Shown here piece after piece: positions 11,301 to 21,400 of a DNA stretch of 60,000 nt. Both the position numbers and the translations under genes were made by a program. The stretch lies in contig NC_064044.1 of assembly GCF_932526225.1 (NCBI RefSeq), positions 7,306,801-7,366,800 of the forward strand. Direction: 5' to 3'. The DNA is from Nematostella vectensis (taxonomy: Eukaryota > Cnidaria > Anthozoa > Actiniaria > Edwardsiidae). Within the stretch, counting starts at the first letter, position 1; the number at the start of each line of letters is the position of its first letter. Under the pieces are notes generated by a model, which worked only from the letters and a program-made list of their open reading frames with translations, was not told the origin of the DNA and did not search any database.

Positions 11301-12504
11301 CTTCTGCCAATAAACTTTCTCTTGAAGCCCCTGAAAAAGGAAAAGGCAACTGTATGTTCTGGCAAAGTGACAAACTGTTGAATTTCTGCTGTTATGCTTT
11401 AGATTTGAATTTTCAGTCATTTCTAATGATGTAACTCATACTCCACACTACCCCAATGTAACCCTAATGTTTGAGGGTTTGAGTAATAGGGTTCTACTGC
11501 ACATAATTAAACCAAATCAATACTGCCCAGAAGTATCATTTTCTTGTCATCTATAATTCATTTTTGTGATAATAAAGCCTATATTCGGTGTAGTGCAGGG
11601 GCAAGGGGGGGGGGGGGGGCTGTCACCACTCCAAGTAGAGTTTTAATTTAACAAAGGACATATTTAAAAAAATATCCTCTGCCCCCCCCCCCCCACCCCC
11701 AGCAAATATAGGGATTGGCCAAGGCTTGTCCCCCTCCCCTTCAAAAAGCATAATCTACTAGCTATAGTACTGCCATGTAGTGCCAATGATATGCAAATGC
11801 CAATAAATCCCCAATCAAGACATTTTTAACACCATGGGTGGTGCAATCATTTGACACAAACATGATAAGAAATAATCACAAGTTTAAAACCAAACAAAAT
11901 ACCCAGCGTCAAAACAATAATGAAACGAGACATACCTGTTTTCATCGCCATTAAAATCCTGTTCAACTGGGGCATAGAGGGGAGAGACTTTATCCGGCTT
12001 CTCTGCCAGCTTGCTCATTCTCTTAGACTCCAAAACATTAAACAGAGAAGCCACAAATTCTGCCATGTGTCTTTCTAGCTCTGATTCACTATTTTCATCG
12101 TCAATAAAGACGAAATCCTTTCTACTTTGACAACCATCATCGGGTTTACAGAAAACGAAACATCGCGAGTCCAGTAATGTAGCGTCAAATTGCTTTTTCA
12201 AATCGTTGATTTTCTCTATCATTTTTTCTGTCTCTTTCGTGTTTGTACATATCGCCACAGAGATAAGTCCATGGACTTTTCTGTGTGCATGAAAAGAGCC
12301 CCATTCCAGAAAATGTGGAGATATCTGCTGTGAATATCGCAAATGAAGCGTCCTTGTCGAGTTGGGCACTTGCGCGTGTTTATATTGTGAAATTTCCTCG
12401 AACACTTTCGCGAATCGCTTGTCCCCAATGTAACCGATTGGTTTGACAAGAATCAGGATTTTCCTGTGGTTATTCAGGCTTTGCTCGAAGTCTACTCGTA
12501 ACAT
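2318..12504 (-). CDS. TRAPPC9: TRAPPC9 (NIBP/Trs120) trafficking complex subunit, 3' end unresolved
   Basis: TRAPPC9 is a subunit of the TRAPP II tethering complex acting at the Golgi and endosomes. Fifteen exons join in phase on the minus strand: 12504-11936, 11330-10958, 10597-10529, 10447-10376, 9901-9773, 9570-9501, 9298-9205, 8611-8414, 7885-7746, 7036-6963, 6729-6603, 4694-4475, 3756-3671, 3108-2805, 2406-2318, about 871 codons. Start is ATG 12504-12502, followed by [21 protein letters not shown]. Family landmarks are recognisable throughout: [13 protein letters not shown] and LLDSRCFVF near the N-terminus, [19 protein letters not shown] in exon 5, [21 protein letters not shown] in exon 10, and the [18 protein letters not shown] segment of exon 14. 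The animal protein is about 1150 residues, so roughly 270 C-terminal residues are unaccounted for. The next 550 bp hold a dispersed repeat and a palindrome. The intron between exons 11 and 12 contains the N gap. The donor assigned to exon 15 (CAAG/GTGGAA) is the least certain junction. Confidence 0.93.
3380..3640. repeat. Degenerate tandem repeat, about 66-70 bp unit
   Basis: Four diverged copies of a unit with GACCAATATT, GTGGTCAGCTTATAGAG and TACCAC/ATCACA blocks lie in the TRAPPC9 intron between exons 13 and 14. Confidence 0.6.
4265..4385. repeat. Dispersed repeat B, copy 2
   Basis: Homologous to 2160-2295 (see that entry). Located just beyond the 3' end of TRAPPC9 exon 12 in its intron. 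Confidence 0.6.
4790..5712. repeat. Tandem repeat, about 45-50 bp unit, interrupted by assembly gap
   Basis: Repeated blocks of GAAATGGAACATAAGAAAAGTCAAGGAGATGAGGGACAGAAATGGGATAA type are clearest from about 5090, with looser copies from 4790. Positions 5501-5700 are N. The sequence resumes with ACAGAAATGGGAT, so the gap lies in the array and its length is probably nominal. It lies in the TRAPPC9 intron between exons 11 and 12. Confidence 0.85.
5501..5700. other. Assembly gap (200 N)
   Basis: An unbroken run of N flanked on both sides by the same tandem repeat, which explains why assembly failed here. Confidence 0.98.
5713..5822. mobile_element. Small terminal-inverted-repeat element
   Basis: The segment begins TTAGCCTGAG and ends CTCAGGCTA, with further inverted pairing (CAGGCG / CGCCTG) inside. 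At about 110 bp with no coding capacity it looks like a MITE. Confidence 0.45.
6188..6348. ncRNA. Inverted hammerhead-ribozyme pair (161-bp palindrome)
   Basis: Arms 6188-6267 and 6269-6348 are reverse complements around base 6268, with one mismatch noticed. Each arm carries a hammerhead core. On the plus strand CTGATGA is at 6277-6283, stem II GTGG-GCAA-CCAC at 6284-6295, GAA then stem III ACAG/CTGT with a two-base loop at 6299-6308, and A6309 as the nucleotide preceding the predicted cut. Stem I can start with TCCC pairing to GGGA. The minus strand has the mirror core (CTCATCAG 6252-6259, GTTTC 6236-6240). Short-stem-III type I hammerheads are known from Penelope-like elements and metazoan retrozymes; that this copy belongs to such an element is inference. 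It is flanked on both sides by (AT)n tracts, in a TRAPPC9 intron. Confidence 0.7.
7399..7440 (+). repeat. (GTT)n microsatellite
   Basis: A short GTT/TTG triplet run in the TRAPPC9 intron between exons 9 and 10. Comparable AT dinucleotide runs lie at 6160-6187 and 8331-8369. Confidence 0.8.
8095..8312 (+). mobile_element. MITE copy, family A
   Basis: The left end, around AGTTTACTTCCGGTCG, pairs with the right end CGTCTGGAAGTGAACTA as an imperfect inverted repeat of about 17 bp. The interior, with ATATTGAAAGCAGTGTGTCT and GGATTCTAATAG, is closely repeated at 36630-36865. No coding capacity. It lies in the TRAPPC9 intron between exons 8 and 9. Confidence 0.7.
8743..9147. mobile_element. TIR element of about 400 bp (MITE, family B)
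   Basis: The left end (TTAAGGCCTGGCTAAACATG then CAAACATGTTTGTCAAACATTG) and right end (CAATGTTTGACAAACATGTTTG then AGTGATTAGCCAGACCTTTA) are inverted repeats of about 40 bp. Inside, GTGGYTAAAC..AAACATTT motifs recur several times, as in repeat-rich MITE interiors. No transposase is encoded. It lies in the TRAPPC9 intron between exons 7 and 8. Confidence 0.75.
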
Positions 12505-12970
12505 TGTCAAGGTTTTGTGAAGGAGAAGGTTGGTGCATTTTTGTGAAGGAATTTCAGACGAAACACCAGAAATTTGTCCGCCATATTTGGATGCGCGGAG
12601 ACCTCGCGCATATTTTTACGAGGTGAAGCCGCGGGACGGACAAGAGGTGCGAATGAAAATCAGTAAAACATTTAGCTGTGGGAATGAGATAAAAATTGCT
12701 CTATTGCATAATAAAGGTTCCTCCTTTTTATTTCCTACATAATAAAACTATTGAAGGCCGCTCCTCATTTAAAAAGTATCCGTCCTGAAATCAAAAATTG
12801 ATAACTATTGATGCTAATATGTCGATTGTGAACCAGAAAAACCAACAGAAAATCATTATTTATATTTTTTTACAACTCATCATACCAAAAAAAAATCTTG
12901 GGGATTCAAAAATAATAGCGGATAAGTTACCCATGATTCTGCGCGAGCGTGGCCCGCCAAATTCGTTACG
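12505..12970. promoter_or_regulatory. Divergent intergenic region, likely bidirectional promoter
   Basis: This interval separates the TRAPPC9 start codon (minus) from the first candidate start of the AIG1-like gene (plus, 12971). I see no TATA box at a convincing distance. The stretch near 12590-12640 is locally GC-rich (GCGCGGAGACCTCGCGC). A shared promoter is inferred from arrangement only. Confidence 0.4.
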
Positions 12971-13108
12971 ATGCGAAAATACGCTCACTCCATACACTTT
13001 GCCGGGGCAGCATTTTTAACATTTATCTTGTTAGAATACGACAAAAATCCTACAATATGGGACTGGGGACCTGGAGGAAAATACAAAATACTCCCTGCAT
13101 TGAGTTTG
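12971..13108 (+). CDS. Candidate alternative first exon of the AIG1-like gene
   Basis: ATG 12971 opens 46 codons ending at a GTACGT donor (13109), in phase 0, the same phase as the main first exon at 13615-13764. The peptide follows the same plan: a hydrophobic segment (FAGAAFLTFILLEY), a short loop, then GGKYKILPALSL against GGRWKYLTFLSI in the main exon. It could therefore splice to exon 2 at 14399. The Thr equivalent to catalytic Thr43 of human AIG1 is Pro here. It could also be the remnant of a tandem gene duplicate. No other exons of such a copy were seen before 13615. Confidence 0.5.
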
Positions 13109-13509
13109 GTACGTATAAACTCTGATTTTTATCCGATAACTAGCATTATTTAGAGGGGCTTTGGTATGAAAACATGAAACCTTCAAAAAGCGGGCAGTCG
13201 CCTTTGGTTAATTATTAACGTAGATTTCCTTGTAAATACATTGATTTAGCAGCCTATTACGGCTGATTGATCTTAGCCTTAGTGTTCTGTAGTAGAAAAT
13301 TTCTATATGATGTGATAAAATTTCAAACCAAAAACCAAACAAGTGACGAGCTCCACCGATCACAGCAAGAAATGCAAAGATAAAATGAATTCTCAAATCG
13401 AACATCTTAGCCTTCTTTTAAATACAAGTTTTATTCTTAATATTCTTAAAGGACAAAAATACATAGATTTAAGTGCGATTGATAGTGAAGGTTTTTTTTC
13501 TTTTGTATT

Positions 13510-13614
13510 ATACACTTCGGGTTCCCTGTGATGTAGTGTCGCGTGACATGGCGTGACAGGTGAAACTATCGCTTCTTGTGTCACGTGTTCCTAGAGTAGC
13601 GGCTTCCACCGAAC
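13510..13614 (+). promoter_or_regulatory. Proximal region upstream of the AIG1-like main ATG
   Basis: The 100 bp before the ATG contain GCGTGACA repeats and a CACGTG E-box at about 13584, with no TATA box. The start context (CCGAACATGGCG) is acceptable for initiation. Promoter function is inference. Confidence 0.3.
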
Positions 13615-16600
13615 ATGGCGTCCCGCGCTTCAGTCTTCGTAACATTATTACACTCTTCGGCTCTTGCCTTTTTTATGTATCTTATTTATCATGATCTAAA
13701 AATTGTGACTGCTCACCTTCAAATGTACGGTGGGCGATGGAAATACCTTACTTTTCTAAGCATCGTAAGTATGAGAATATATATAATATTTTGTCTCTTT
13801 GAAATGCCCTTCAATTCTATGTTTACTAACAATGTCTCGTTGTTTCTTCATTTTTTTCCGGATAAAAGGTTCTTCTCCTAGCTAGCCAAAACACACTCAA
13901 AATCTAAAGTTTTGAGTTAACCGACACGGAACCCCCGTGAACCGATTTTGCTATTTTACAGTTAACGGAAATTGCGAAATTATCATGAATGTTTTATGTA
14001 TCTTTTCGTTTCGTTTTTGTATGATGAATGTGCTTGGTAGGATTTCCATCTAATGCCAAGTAAAGCCAATAGGAATGCTTCCGTTTGATGTTTTGACACG
14101 TGGAATTTGGACTTTACTCTCAATAAGAGAAATCTATAAGGGAATATCTATTCTAAGTTTGTGATACTAAAATAAATACAAATAATTGTATATTATGAAA
14201 TCGATGAAATTAAGGAATATCTTCGTGTGACTATCGATTAATCATCGATTACCAATATCAATCGATATTAATCAGCTGATTTCATCGATTAATATCGATT
14301 TATCGATTGGCAAACCGATAATCGATTTTCATCTATTAATTACGCCGGGATAAGAGGTCATCTAATATTGAAAAAAAAAAAATGATCTCATTCTATAGGT
14401 AGCAGAAGTAGCCTTCTTCCTCCTTGCCGCACTAGGGGACGTCATCTCCTTCCTGATTGGTAGACAGAGTACAACTATCACAAGCATCAGGGATCACCTA
14501 TTCACTACCTTGGCTTTCCCATTTGCTGTGGTGAGTACTCCTGACAGTGGCTGATCCAGAAGTCCTCTTAAAGAAGAGGCAAAAGCAAGAGCTGGAGATT
14601 TATTGTTCTTCTCTGGATTACCTTATATTTCTTTATATTTTTAAGAAAGATTTCTGAGAATTAGGTAGCCACAGCCTACTGGACTGACCCCTAGATCGGC
14701 CCATGTCCTGGTATATTCTTGATGATTGACAGGGGATGCAATGACAGAGCTACAGATGCTCAATTCAAAAGTTCTGTTTCCTATGGAATGTGCACAGCAC
14801 ATTTATTTTTATTCTGATGTCATTCAATAGTTTGTAAGTGCCATGGGTTCTGGGGATTTACATCATTTGATTCTTATTTTGGTGTCATTCAACAGTTTGT
14901 TAGTGCCACCTTCTGGGGGATTTATGCTGTGGACAGAGAGTTGATCTTCCCCACTGCTTTGGATGCTATAATCCCTCCTTGGATTAATCATGGCCTGGTC
15001 AGTGAGCATTACTGTACACAGTAGACTTATAGATATCTCATAGTTGTTATCACTTGTAACACCACACCCAAGGTGTAATACAATTAATAATTATCAACCA
15101 TTTGTATATTAAGTGAATATACATTTCCCCCTACTCCTGCTAAATAGTTTTTGGCATTCAATTCAGTTACTTTTTTCTTTTACACTTTGCCATGCGTTTT
15201 AGCCAAGGTTTGCATATTCATTTTTTTCTGGATATTTTATGTGTTGTAAACTGCATAATACAGGGCATAAAACATTAAAAAAGGCATATTTTGTTTTTGG
15301 ATCATATAGAAGTTATTAAAGCTCTAGATTATGCTGCATGATAACTGAAATAGTTGTTAGATAGTCCTTTAAAAAATACAATATGTCAAATTTCACAATA
15401 CAATAATATTTTTATTTTTTACCACAACTGTTCTGAACAATTTTTTTTCAGCACACATGGAATGCCGTTTTGATCCTTCTTGAAGGAGCTGTTGTCCATC
15501 ACAAGTACCCAGTCAACAGAGCCGGGATCTTTTTTACCCTCCTCCCAGCGGCATGCTACTTGGTGTGGTAAGGACCAGCTCGAGCAGAATAATCCTCATC
15601 ACCATAATTATGTATCATTATTTTACATTTCATCATCATCATCATCATCACCATCAATACATATCATAATCATCACCATCATTATATACAGTATCATAAT
15701 CATAACCATTGTCAATTTCATCATGACCATTGTCATATAATGTCATCACCACCATCATCGACAATGTCATCATCACCAGCATTACATATCATCATCATCA
15801 ACATCATAATCATCACCATAGTAATCAATATAAAAATTATTACCATTATTACATATCGTCATCAGAATTCTTAATTATCATCACCTTCATCAACACCACT
15901 TTTCATCTTCATGAAAAACATTATTACCACGACCACCTTCATCATTTCATATTAACTGTACTACTATCTGCATCCAGTAAGTGTAATTCATTCGAAATTT
16001 ATTGAAATCCTGTATTCTACTTTGATAGGATAACATACATTGCCCAGACCCAGAACTTCTGGGTTTATCCGTTCCTGCGTATGATGGAGAATTCTGGAAG
16101 AGCAGCTTTCTTTGGACTCTGTGCTATAATTCTAATCATCTTTTACTTTATGGGAAAATGGATGACCACAACTATATGGGAAGGTAAGTTAGATTGTTTT
16201 TTTAAAATCCTGTGCAACAAAATGTAATGTTTAAAATAGTCAAGCCAGAACAAAAGAGAACAAAGACTTACAGTGTATTAGTTATAAATAAACTAAATAG
16301 TATTTCACAGGTTTTTGAAAACCATTCTAACCTAGGGCAGATCTACATAGAGGAAGGGGACTGGGTGGCTATCTAACCTTTGTTTTGACAAATTTCTGGT
16401 AATTGTACTGGTATGGTCCTCCCCTCATTATGTTTTCTAGTTTGTCCAACCCTCTTTGTTAGAAATGGGATCAGTCAGTGTGGACTGATATACAGTAAGC
16501 AAAAATCCTGAGAGCTTTAGATTTGATCTCAAGGACAAGCTGGTAAGAAGATTAGGCATGGCTACTGTTTTAGTCTTTGTGTAATGTCATGCCGCAAACT

Positions 16601-16927
16601 TGCAAAACCACACATGGGCTTTTTGTCCAAATAGTTACTGAGAAACATGGAGTGCTGTTATTCCTTTTTACAATCAAATCTAAAGCTGTCCAGGATTTTC
16701 GCCAAAAATCTTTTAAAGGATAGACCTGCCACAAGGCAATAGTCCATTGGTTTTTATTTCTTTGTATGCGAAACAAGCAAAAATACATGGAATATTTGTG
16801 TGTGTAATCTGTTGTTTCAAAATATTTTTCCTCATAAGTCCTTGCTGATTTACTTTCAGCTGAACCTGTCAAGAAAAGTCAAGAAAGAAAGGCAGTCACC
16901 AAGAAAAAGTCAAAGAAAGTAGAATAA
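13615..16927 (+). CDS. AIG1/ADTRP-family FAHFA hydrolase, multi-pass membrane protein
   Basis: Six exons, 13615-13764, 14399-14530, 14896-14997, 15452-15567, 16029-16183 and 16860-16927, join in phase to 240 codons, close to human AIG1 (about 240). Family members are multi-pass membrane threonine hydrolases that cleave fatty-acid esters of hydroxy fatty acids. Visible hallmarks are YGGRWKYLTF with Thr46 at the catalytic Thr43 position, PPWINHGLHTW with His129 at the catalytic His134 position, HHKYPVNRAG, and FWVYPFL near the C-terminus, between several hydrophobic segments. The lysine-rich tail (KKSQERKAVTKKKSKK) resembles a cytosolic ER-retrieval type end but is not a strict KKXX. A partial copy of the exon 3 acceptor lies at 14809-14870. 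AATAAA overlaps the stop (16923) and recurs at 17367. Whether it is orthologous to AIG1 or ADTRP I cannot decide. Confidence 0.93.
14215..14335. repeat. ATCGAT-rich low-complexity tract
   Basis: Repeated ATCGATTA/ATCGAT motifs fill about 120 bp of the intron before exon 2 of the AIG1-like gene. Internally palindromic by composition; no gene seen. Confidence 0.6.
14809..14870 (+). repeat. Decayed duplicate of the exon 3 acceptor region
   Basis: The stretch TTCTGATGTCATTCAATAG then TTTGTAAGTGCCATGGGTTC parallels the true junction at 14880-14925 (GGTGTCATTCAACAG then TTTGTTAGTGCCACC). The copy has a frameshift and an in-frame stop, so it is not a usable exon. Confidence 0.6.
15605..15945 (+). 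repeat. ATC/ATT triplet-rich microsatellite
   Basis: Degenerate (atc)n sequence fills the intron between exons 4 and 5 of the AIG1-like gene. The open frames through it are compositional. Confidence 0.85.
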
Positions 16928-17366
16928 AGTACACAAAAAATTATGTAACTGAAACATGTTTTATTTACATCTGTTTTTATGTAAAAGTGTGATCATTTTT
17001 TAAAGTATAAATTCAAACTTTTGCTAGAATTCTGTACCAAATAATGCTTAGGAAGCTGTCAATGGCTTTCCAAAAGCAGGCAACATCACACAACTTGATA
17101 AGAAACTATTACAATGCCCCTGTGTGGTAAATACTTTACAGAGTCTAAAAACCTAAGAAATTGTACTGTCACTCTGAACCAGACTGTATAGCACACAAAA
17201 AATCCTTATGGCTATTGTTTTTTCTCTTTTCCTTTACAATATATTCAATATGTTATTGTAAAACTAGTACAAATATTTACAACTTTTTTTGTTGTTATAC
17301 ATATTCTTAAATTTGTTGAAGCATTGCACATCAAACTAAGGATGTAAAAATTGAAAAGCTTCCTAC

Positions 17367-17372
17367 AATAAA
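17367..17372 (+). terminator. Poly(A) signal for the AIG1-like gene
   Basis: AATAAA about 440 bp beyond the stop codon. On the other strand a candidate archease signal (AATAAA) lies at 17465-17460, so the two 3' ends would face each other within about 100 bp. Which signals are used is inference. Confidence 0.45.
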
Positions 17373-17709
17373 CATCGGCAAGCTTTTGTAATTCAGCTTC
17401 CTCTGATACTTTTTTACTTTAGCCCACCCTCTACCAAATATGTTACACAGCCAACAAACTTTATTTTATGTGAATGAAACTTTTCTACCTTATTTTAAAT
17501 AACTGTTATGCATTGATGACAGAAACAGGATGCTTGTTAACAAAAAAAACAGTGATTATTAGCCCATAGCATAGTTTTGTGACAAAGCCCCCCCCCAAAT
17601 GGTTTTTGCTTCTGCCATTTTTGCTATACCCTGGTTCCAGAGCCTCGAACGTCTCTCTATTAAGTTGCCAGCAGAGCAATACAAGAAAACAGTAAAATTG
17701 AAATTCATC

Positions 17710-18439
17710 TTAAATATCAATGATAACATAGACCTCAGCCTTTCCTTCGTTATCATGTACTTGCATATTGGAGTAGGTAATTGCCTTGACCTCAGTTCCC
17801 TGGTGAAGAATATGGTTTTACAGCATCATCAAAAGTACAAGTGAATCAAGTAAATCAAACCTGTTTTTCTTAACTCCCGAAATCTCCAGTAATCCAGACA
17901 CACTGATTTGAGCCAAGATGGGGGGGGGGGGGGTATTATTTTCTGATCAGTAAAAGGTTATAAAATTTTAAAAAAGCAATCTTAAAAGAAGTACTCTTCT
18001 TATAAAGGGAGGCTGAGAAGCGTTATCTACCAATACAGTGACAGCAAACAGCAACATTTTACATGGGGAAACTGCAGGGACCTCATCCAAGAATTTCCAA
18101 CAACTGTTTTGTACATACAGTTGAACTTGAACAATTATAATAAAACTAATATAATGCAAGTAGAATTTTTATGTACCTGTGGATGCTTTTCAAGATCAAA
18201 CTCTTCTCCTCTCCTAAAGAACAGAAACCAGAATAATTAATTATACTTTAGAAAACACCAAGAAAAAAATACAAAAGATCACTCACGCTTTTGCTTTGAT
18301 TTTAAAGTTCTCCTTATCAAATTCTACAACTTCAACTTCCTGAACACAAATGAACAGAATAGGTTAAAAAATTGAAAAATTAAACCATTAATGGGGATTG
18401 CCACTTTATCAAATAAAATATACATTTTCCTAGGCTTGG

Positions 18440-18488
<49 letters not shown>

Positions 18489-21400
18489 ACCAAAACACTC
18501 TACACCAAAAAAATTCAATACAAATACTGATAAAATATTGGACTGTAAGTTTCTTATTTTATTGTGGGTGCATTTCTTTTTACTCTGTCAGACTTCCACC
18601 AATGTTTCTAGTGTTTCTATCTTAAGTTCCTTCTAAAGTTTCTACCTCATTTCTACCTAGTATTATTTTAGTTGCAACTAAAATAATAAGTCCCCAATGT
18701 CATAGCTGAGTGGTGGTGCAACGGCTAAAGCAAGCACAGCTGTGAATTATTTCACATTACAGAAACTGACTCAGGCATTTAAGTGGAAAAATTGATGTTG
18801 ATCTAAGCTTCAGTAATTTCCAGTGAATCGCAGATCTGCTACAGTCCTGTAACTCTTTGCAAGTCTGAGCTGCAAAGGAGTGAACACTAGAGAAATGCCT
18901 TGTCAGCAAAGGCAAGCATCAAGCCAACCCAACCTCCAACTACCCAACCCAAAATCCCTATTTCCGAAAACAACTGGGGATCCTGTATAAAGGCTATGAA
19001 GGCGATTACAAGTCTAAAAAGAATGTGTCGAATAACCAATACATACCTTGACAATAAAGTAAGGGTCTCCACACATCAAGAACAGAGCCTCATCCAAAAA
19101 ATGAAAGAGTAAATTTATCACATCCTCACCTGCAACAAAAACCATAGCTTGTTATCATACAAAATAATAGCTCTTGAAAAGGGATGTGTTATTGAAAAGA
19201 GATGCGCTCGATGGTGACGTCTAGAGGACCACAGTTCAGGAAAACTATTAGAGTTAGAAACTGCTATGACAACACCGACTGTAATGTGCTATCTTTTAGT
19301 AATAATTGCTGTTGACCACACCCAAATTGCTATCCCTTAGGGTTGAAATTGATTTTCTCGACCATTATAGCATCTGTTTATATTGAAGTCCCCCATGTCA
19401 TTCCCACTTTCTATACCGTCTTTCTTAAATACTGGGCAAATATAGCAGATATAGCGGAAGAACAGTTTGGCCCATCCCGAAGATGGTATAATGACATAAT
19501 ATGGAGTAATAAAAATATTAAGATAGGAGGCAAAACTGTGTACTATAGGAAATGGCATCAGGCAGGCATAACATATATTCACGATCTCTATTCTGCTAGA
19601 GGAGAAATGATTCCTATCTCAGAATTTCAAACGTCCCATGATTTAGATTGCAATTTTCCTACAATCATGGGAGTGTATAATGCTGTTTCCCATTATTTCA
19701 ACAAAGCAGCGATGACAGATGACGAGCAACCAATGGATGAGGTTAAAGCTTTTAACCAAAAGGCACTCCTGGAACTAGGTAACTTAACATGCGCAGCACA
19801 CCTAAAATTACTTGTGACAGCAGCTTTCGCCGCCCCAACCGCTATAAAACGAATATTAGACTCTGGAGTCCCTTTGACCGAATTAGAAGATGTTTATGCT
19901 TTACCATTTAAAGTCACATCTGAAACCTTTCTAAATGTGTTTCAGTACAAGATAGTGCACAATATTTTACCCTCTAATTCTCTTTTATTTAAAATGAATC
20001 TTTCTGAATCACCAAACTGCCAGTTCTGCAATGAACCGCACAATCTAGAACTATCTTTGCCAAATGCTGAACGGCTATTGAATTTTGGTCTCATTTCTTG
20101 AAATGGTTCAGGGATAAGTCTAGTTTGGAGATTCTTCTTTCACCTGGGGAAATTTTGTATGGGTATAAGCCAAAGGAAAAAAGGTTTATAGTCTGAGTAA
20201 ATCACACAATAATCATTGCAAAATATAGTATTTTTAGTAATTTTTCAAACAAATTGGCTCCTTTTGACGCTTTTCTTTCTTTTTTTAATGACAAGTTAAA
20301 TATTGAGAGCGGTATAGCTAGAAAAATCACAAAGAGAAGCAGTTCAACGAAAAGTGGAAAATGTTTTTGAAATATTTTTTTCCCTCAAGCAGCATGTCTG
20401 CCTCCTCCTTCGCGTGTTTGTGTGTAGTGTGATGTGTATACGTATTCGTAAATTCCCGTGTACTTGTAATGTAAAAGAAAAGTAAATGTAAAAAAAGAAA
20501 AAGAATAAGAAATACAAAAAAAGGAAAAATGTAACAAGTATAATGTAAAGAAGAAGAATGTAAAAAAAGAGAGATGTTGTAAAAAAAAACTTGTACAAGG
20601 AACAATAAATATGTATTTGAAAAAAAAATATTGAAGTCCCCCTACCTCCCCAGATGATAATGATAAGCAAATATGACGTTGCTGAAATGTTATGTTACAT
20701 ATGAGCACAAATGTCATAATACAAATCAAAGTAACTTACAGTATCATGAATTTAAGTCAACCCGGTGTAAATAGTCACTTCTGTAAATAGTACCTTCTGC
20801 TTCAATAAGCTCCTCTCTCTTGATCTCCACTGTCTCAAGGTCAGTCATGTATCCAAACATTGCGACAGCAACCTGAAGACACAGAAAATATAGTGTTAGA
20901 GGAATGAGGATTTTTACAGTACATGGAAAAAAGTTGAGGTAATTCTTCCTAACCTGTTCAAAGGCTTCCTTCAAGTCATCACCCCCTTGAGAAATGGGTT
21001 AAGGAAAACTGAGTGTATTGTTACAGGTTTTTTTATTCCTAGTGACCAATTTCACCAAAAGACAGGGATGCCAACTCTCTCGCATTTTGCGGGAGATTCT
21101 TTATAAAACTTAACTCTTTAAAAATTATCGTACATTTTGAACTTTGGAAGTTGGCATCTCTGCAAAGATCAAAACTCCTGAAATTGGAAACACAATCTGG
21201 TTTCAATTACTCTTGTAGATGTCACATTAAACAGCTTAAACTTTCATTAAACTAGAAATACTGTGGTAAATATCCAAAAGCAGAATAGAAATATGGGCTT
21301 GTTTTCCCAAGGCAAAAGCTTTTTTCTTGTGTAAAAACCTATGTTTCTAAACTAAAGGGAGTATTCCATGAACTTGTGTTTGAGGATAAACTCTAACCAC

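Noticed and set aside
20327-20729. Phe/Leu-rich minus-strand frames
   Set aside because: They are the complement of the A-rich LINE 3' end.
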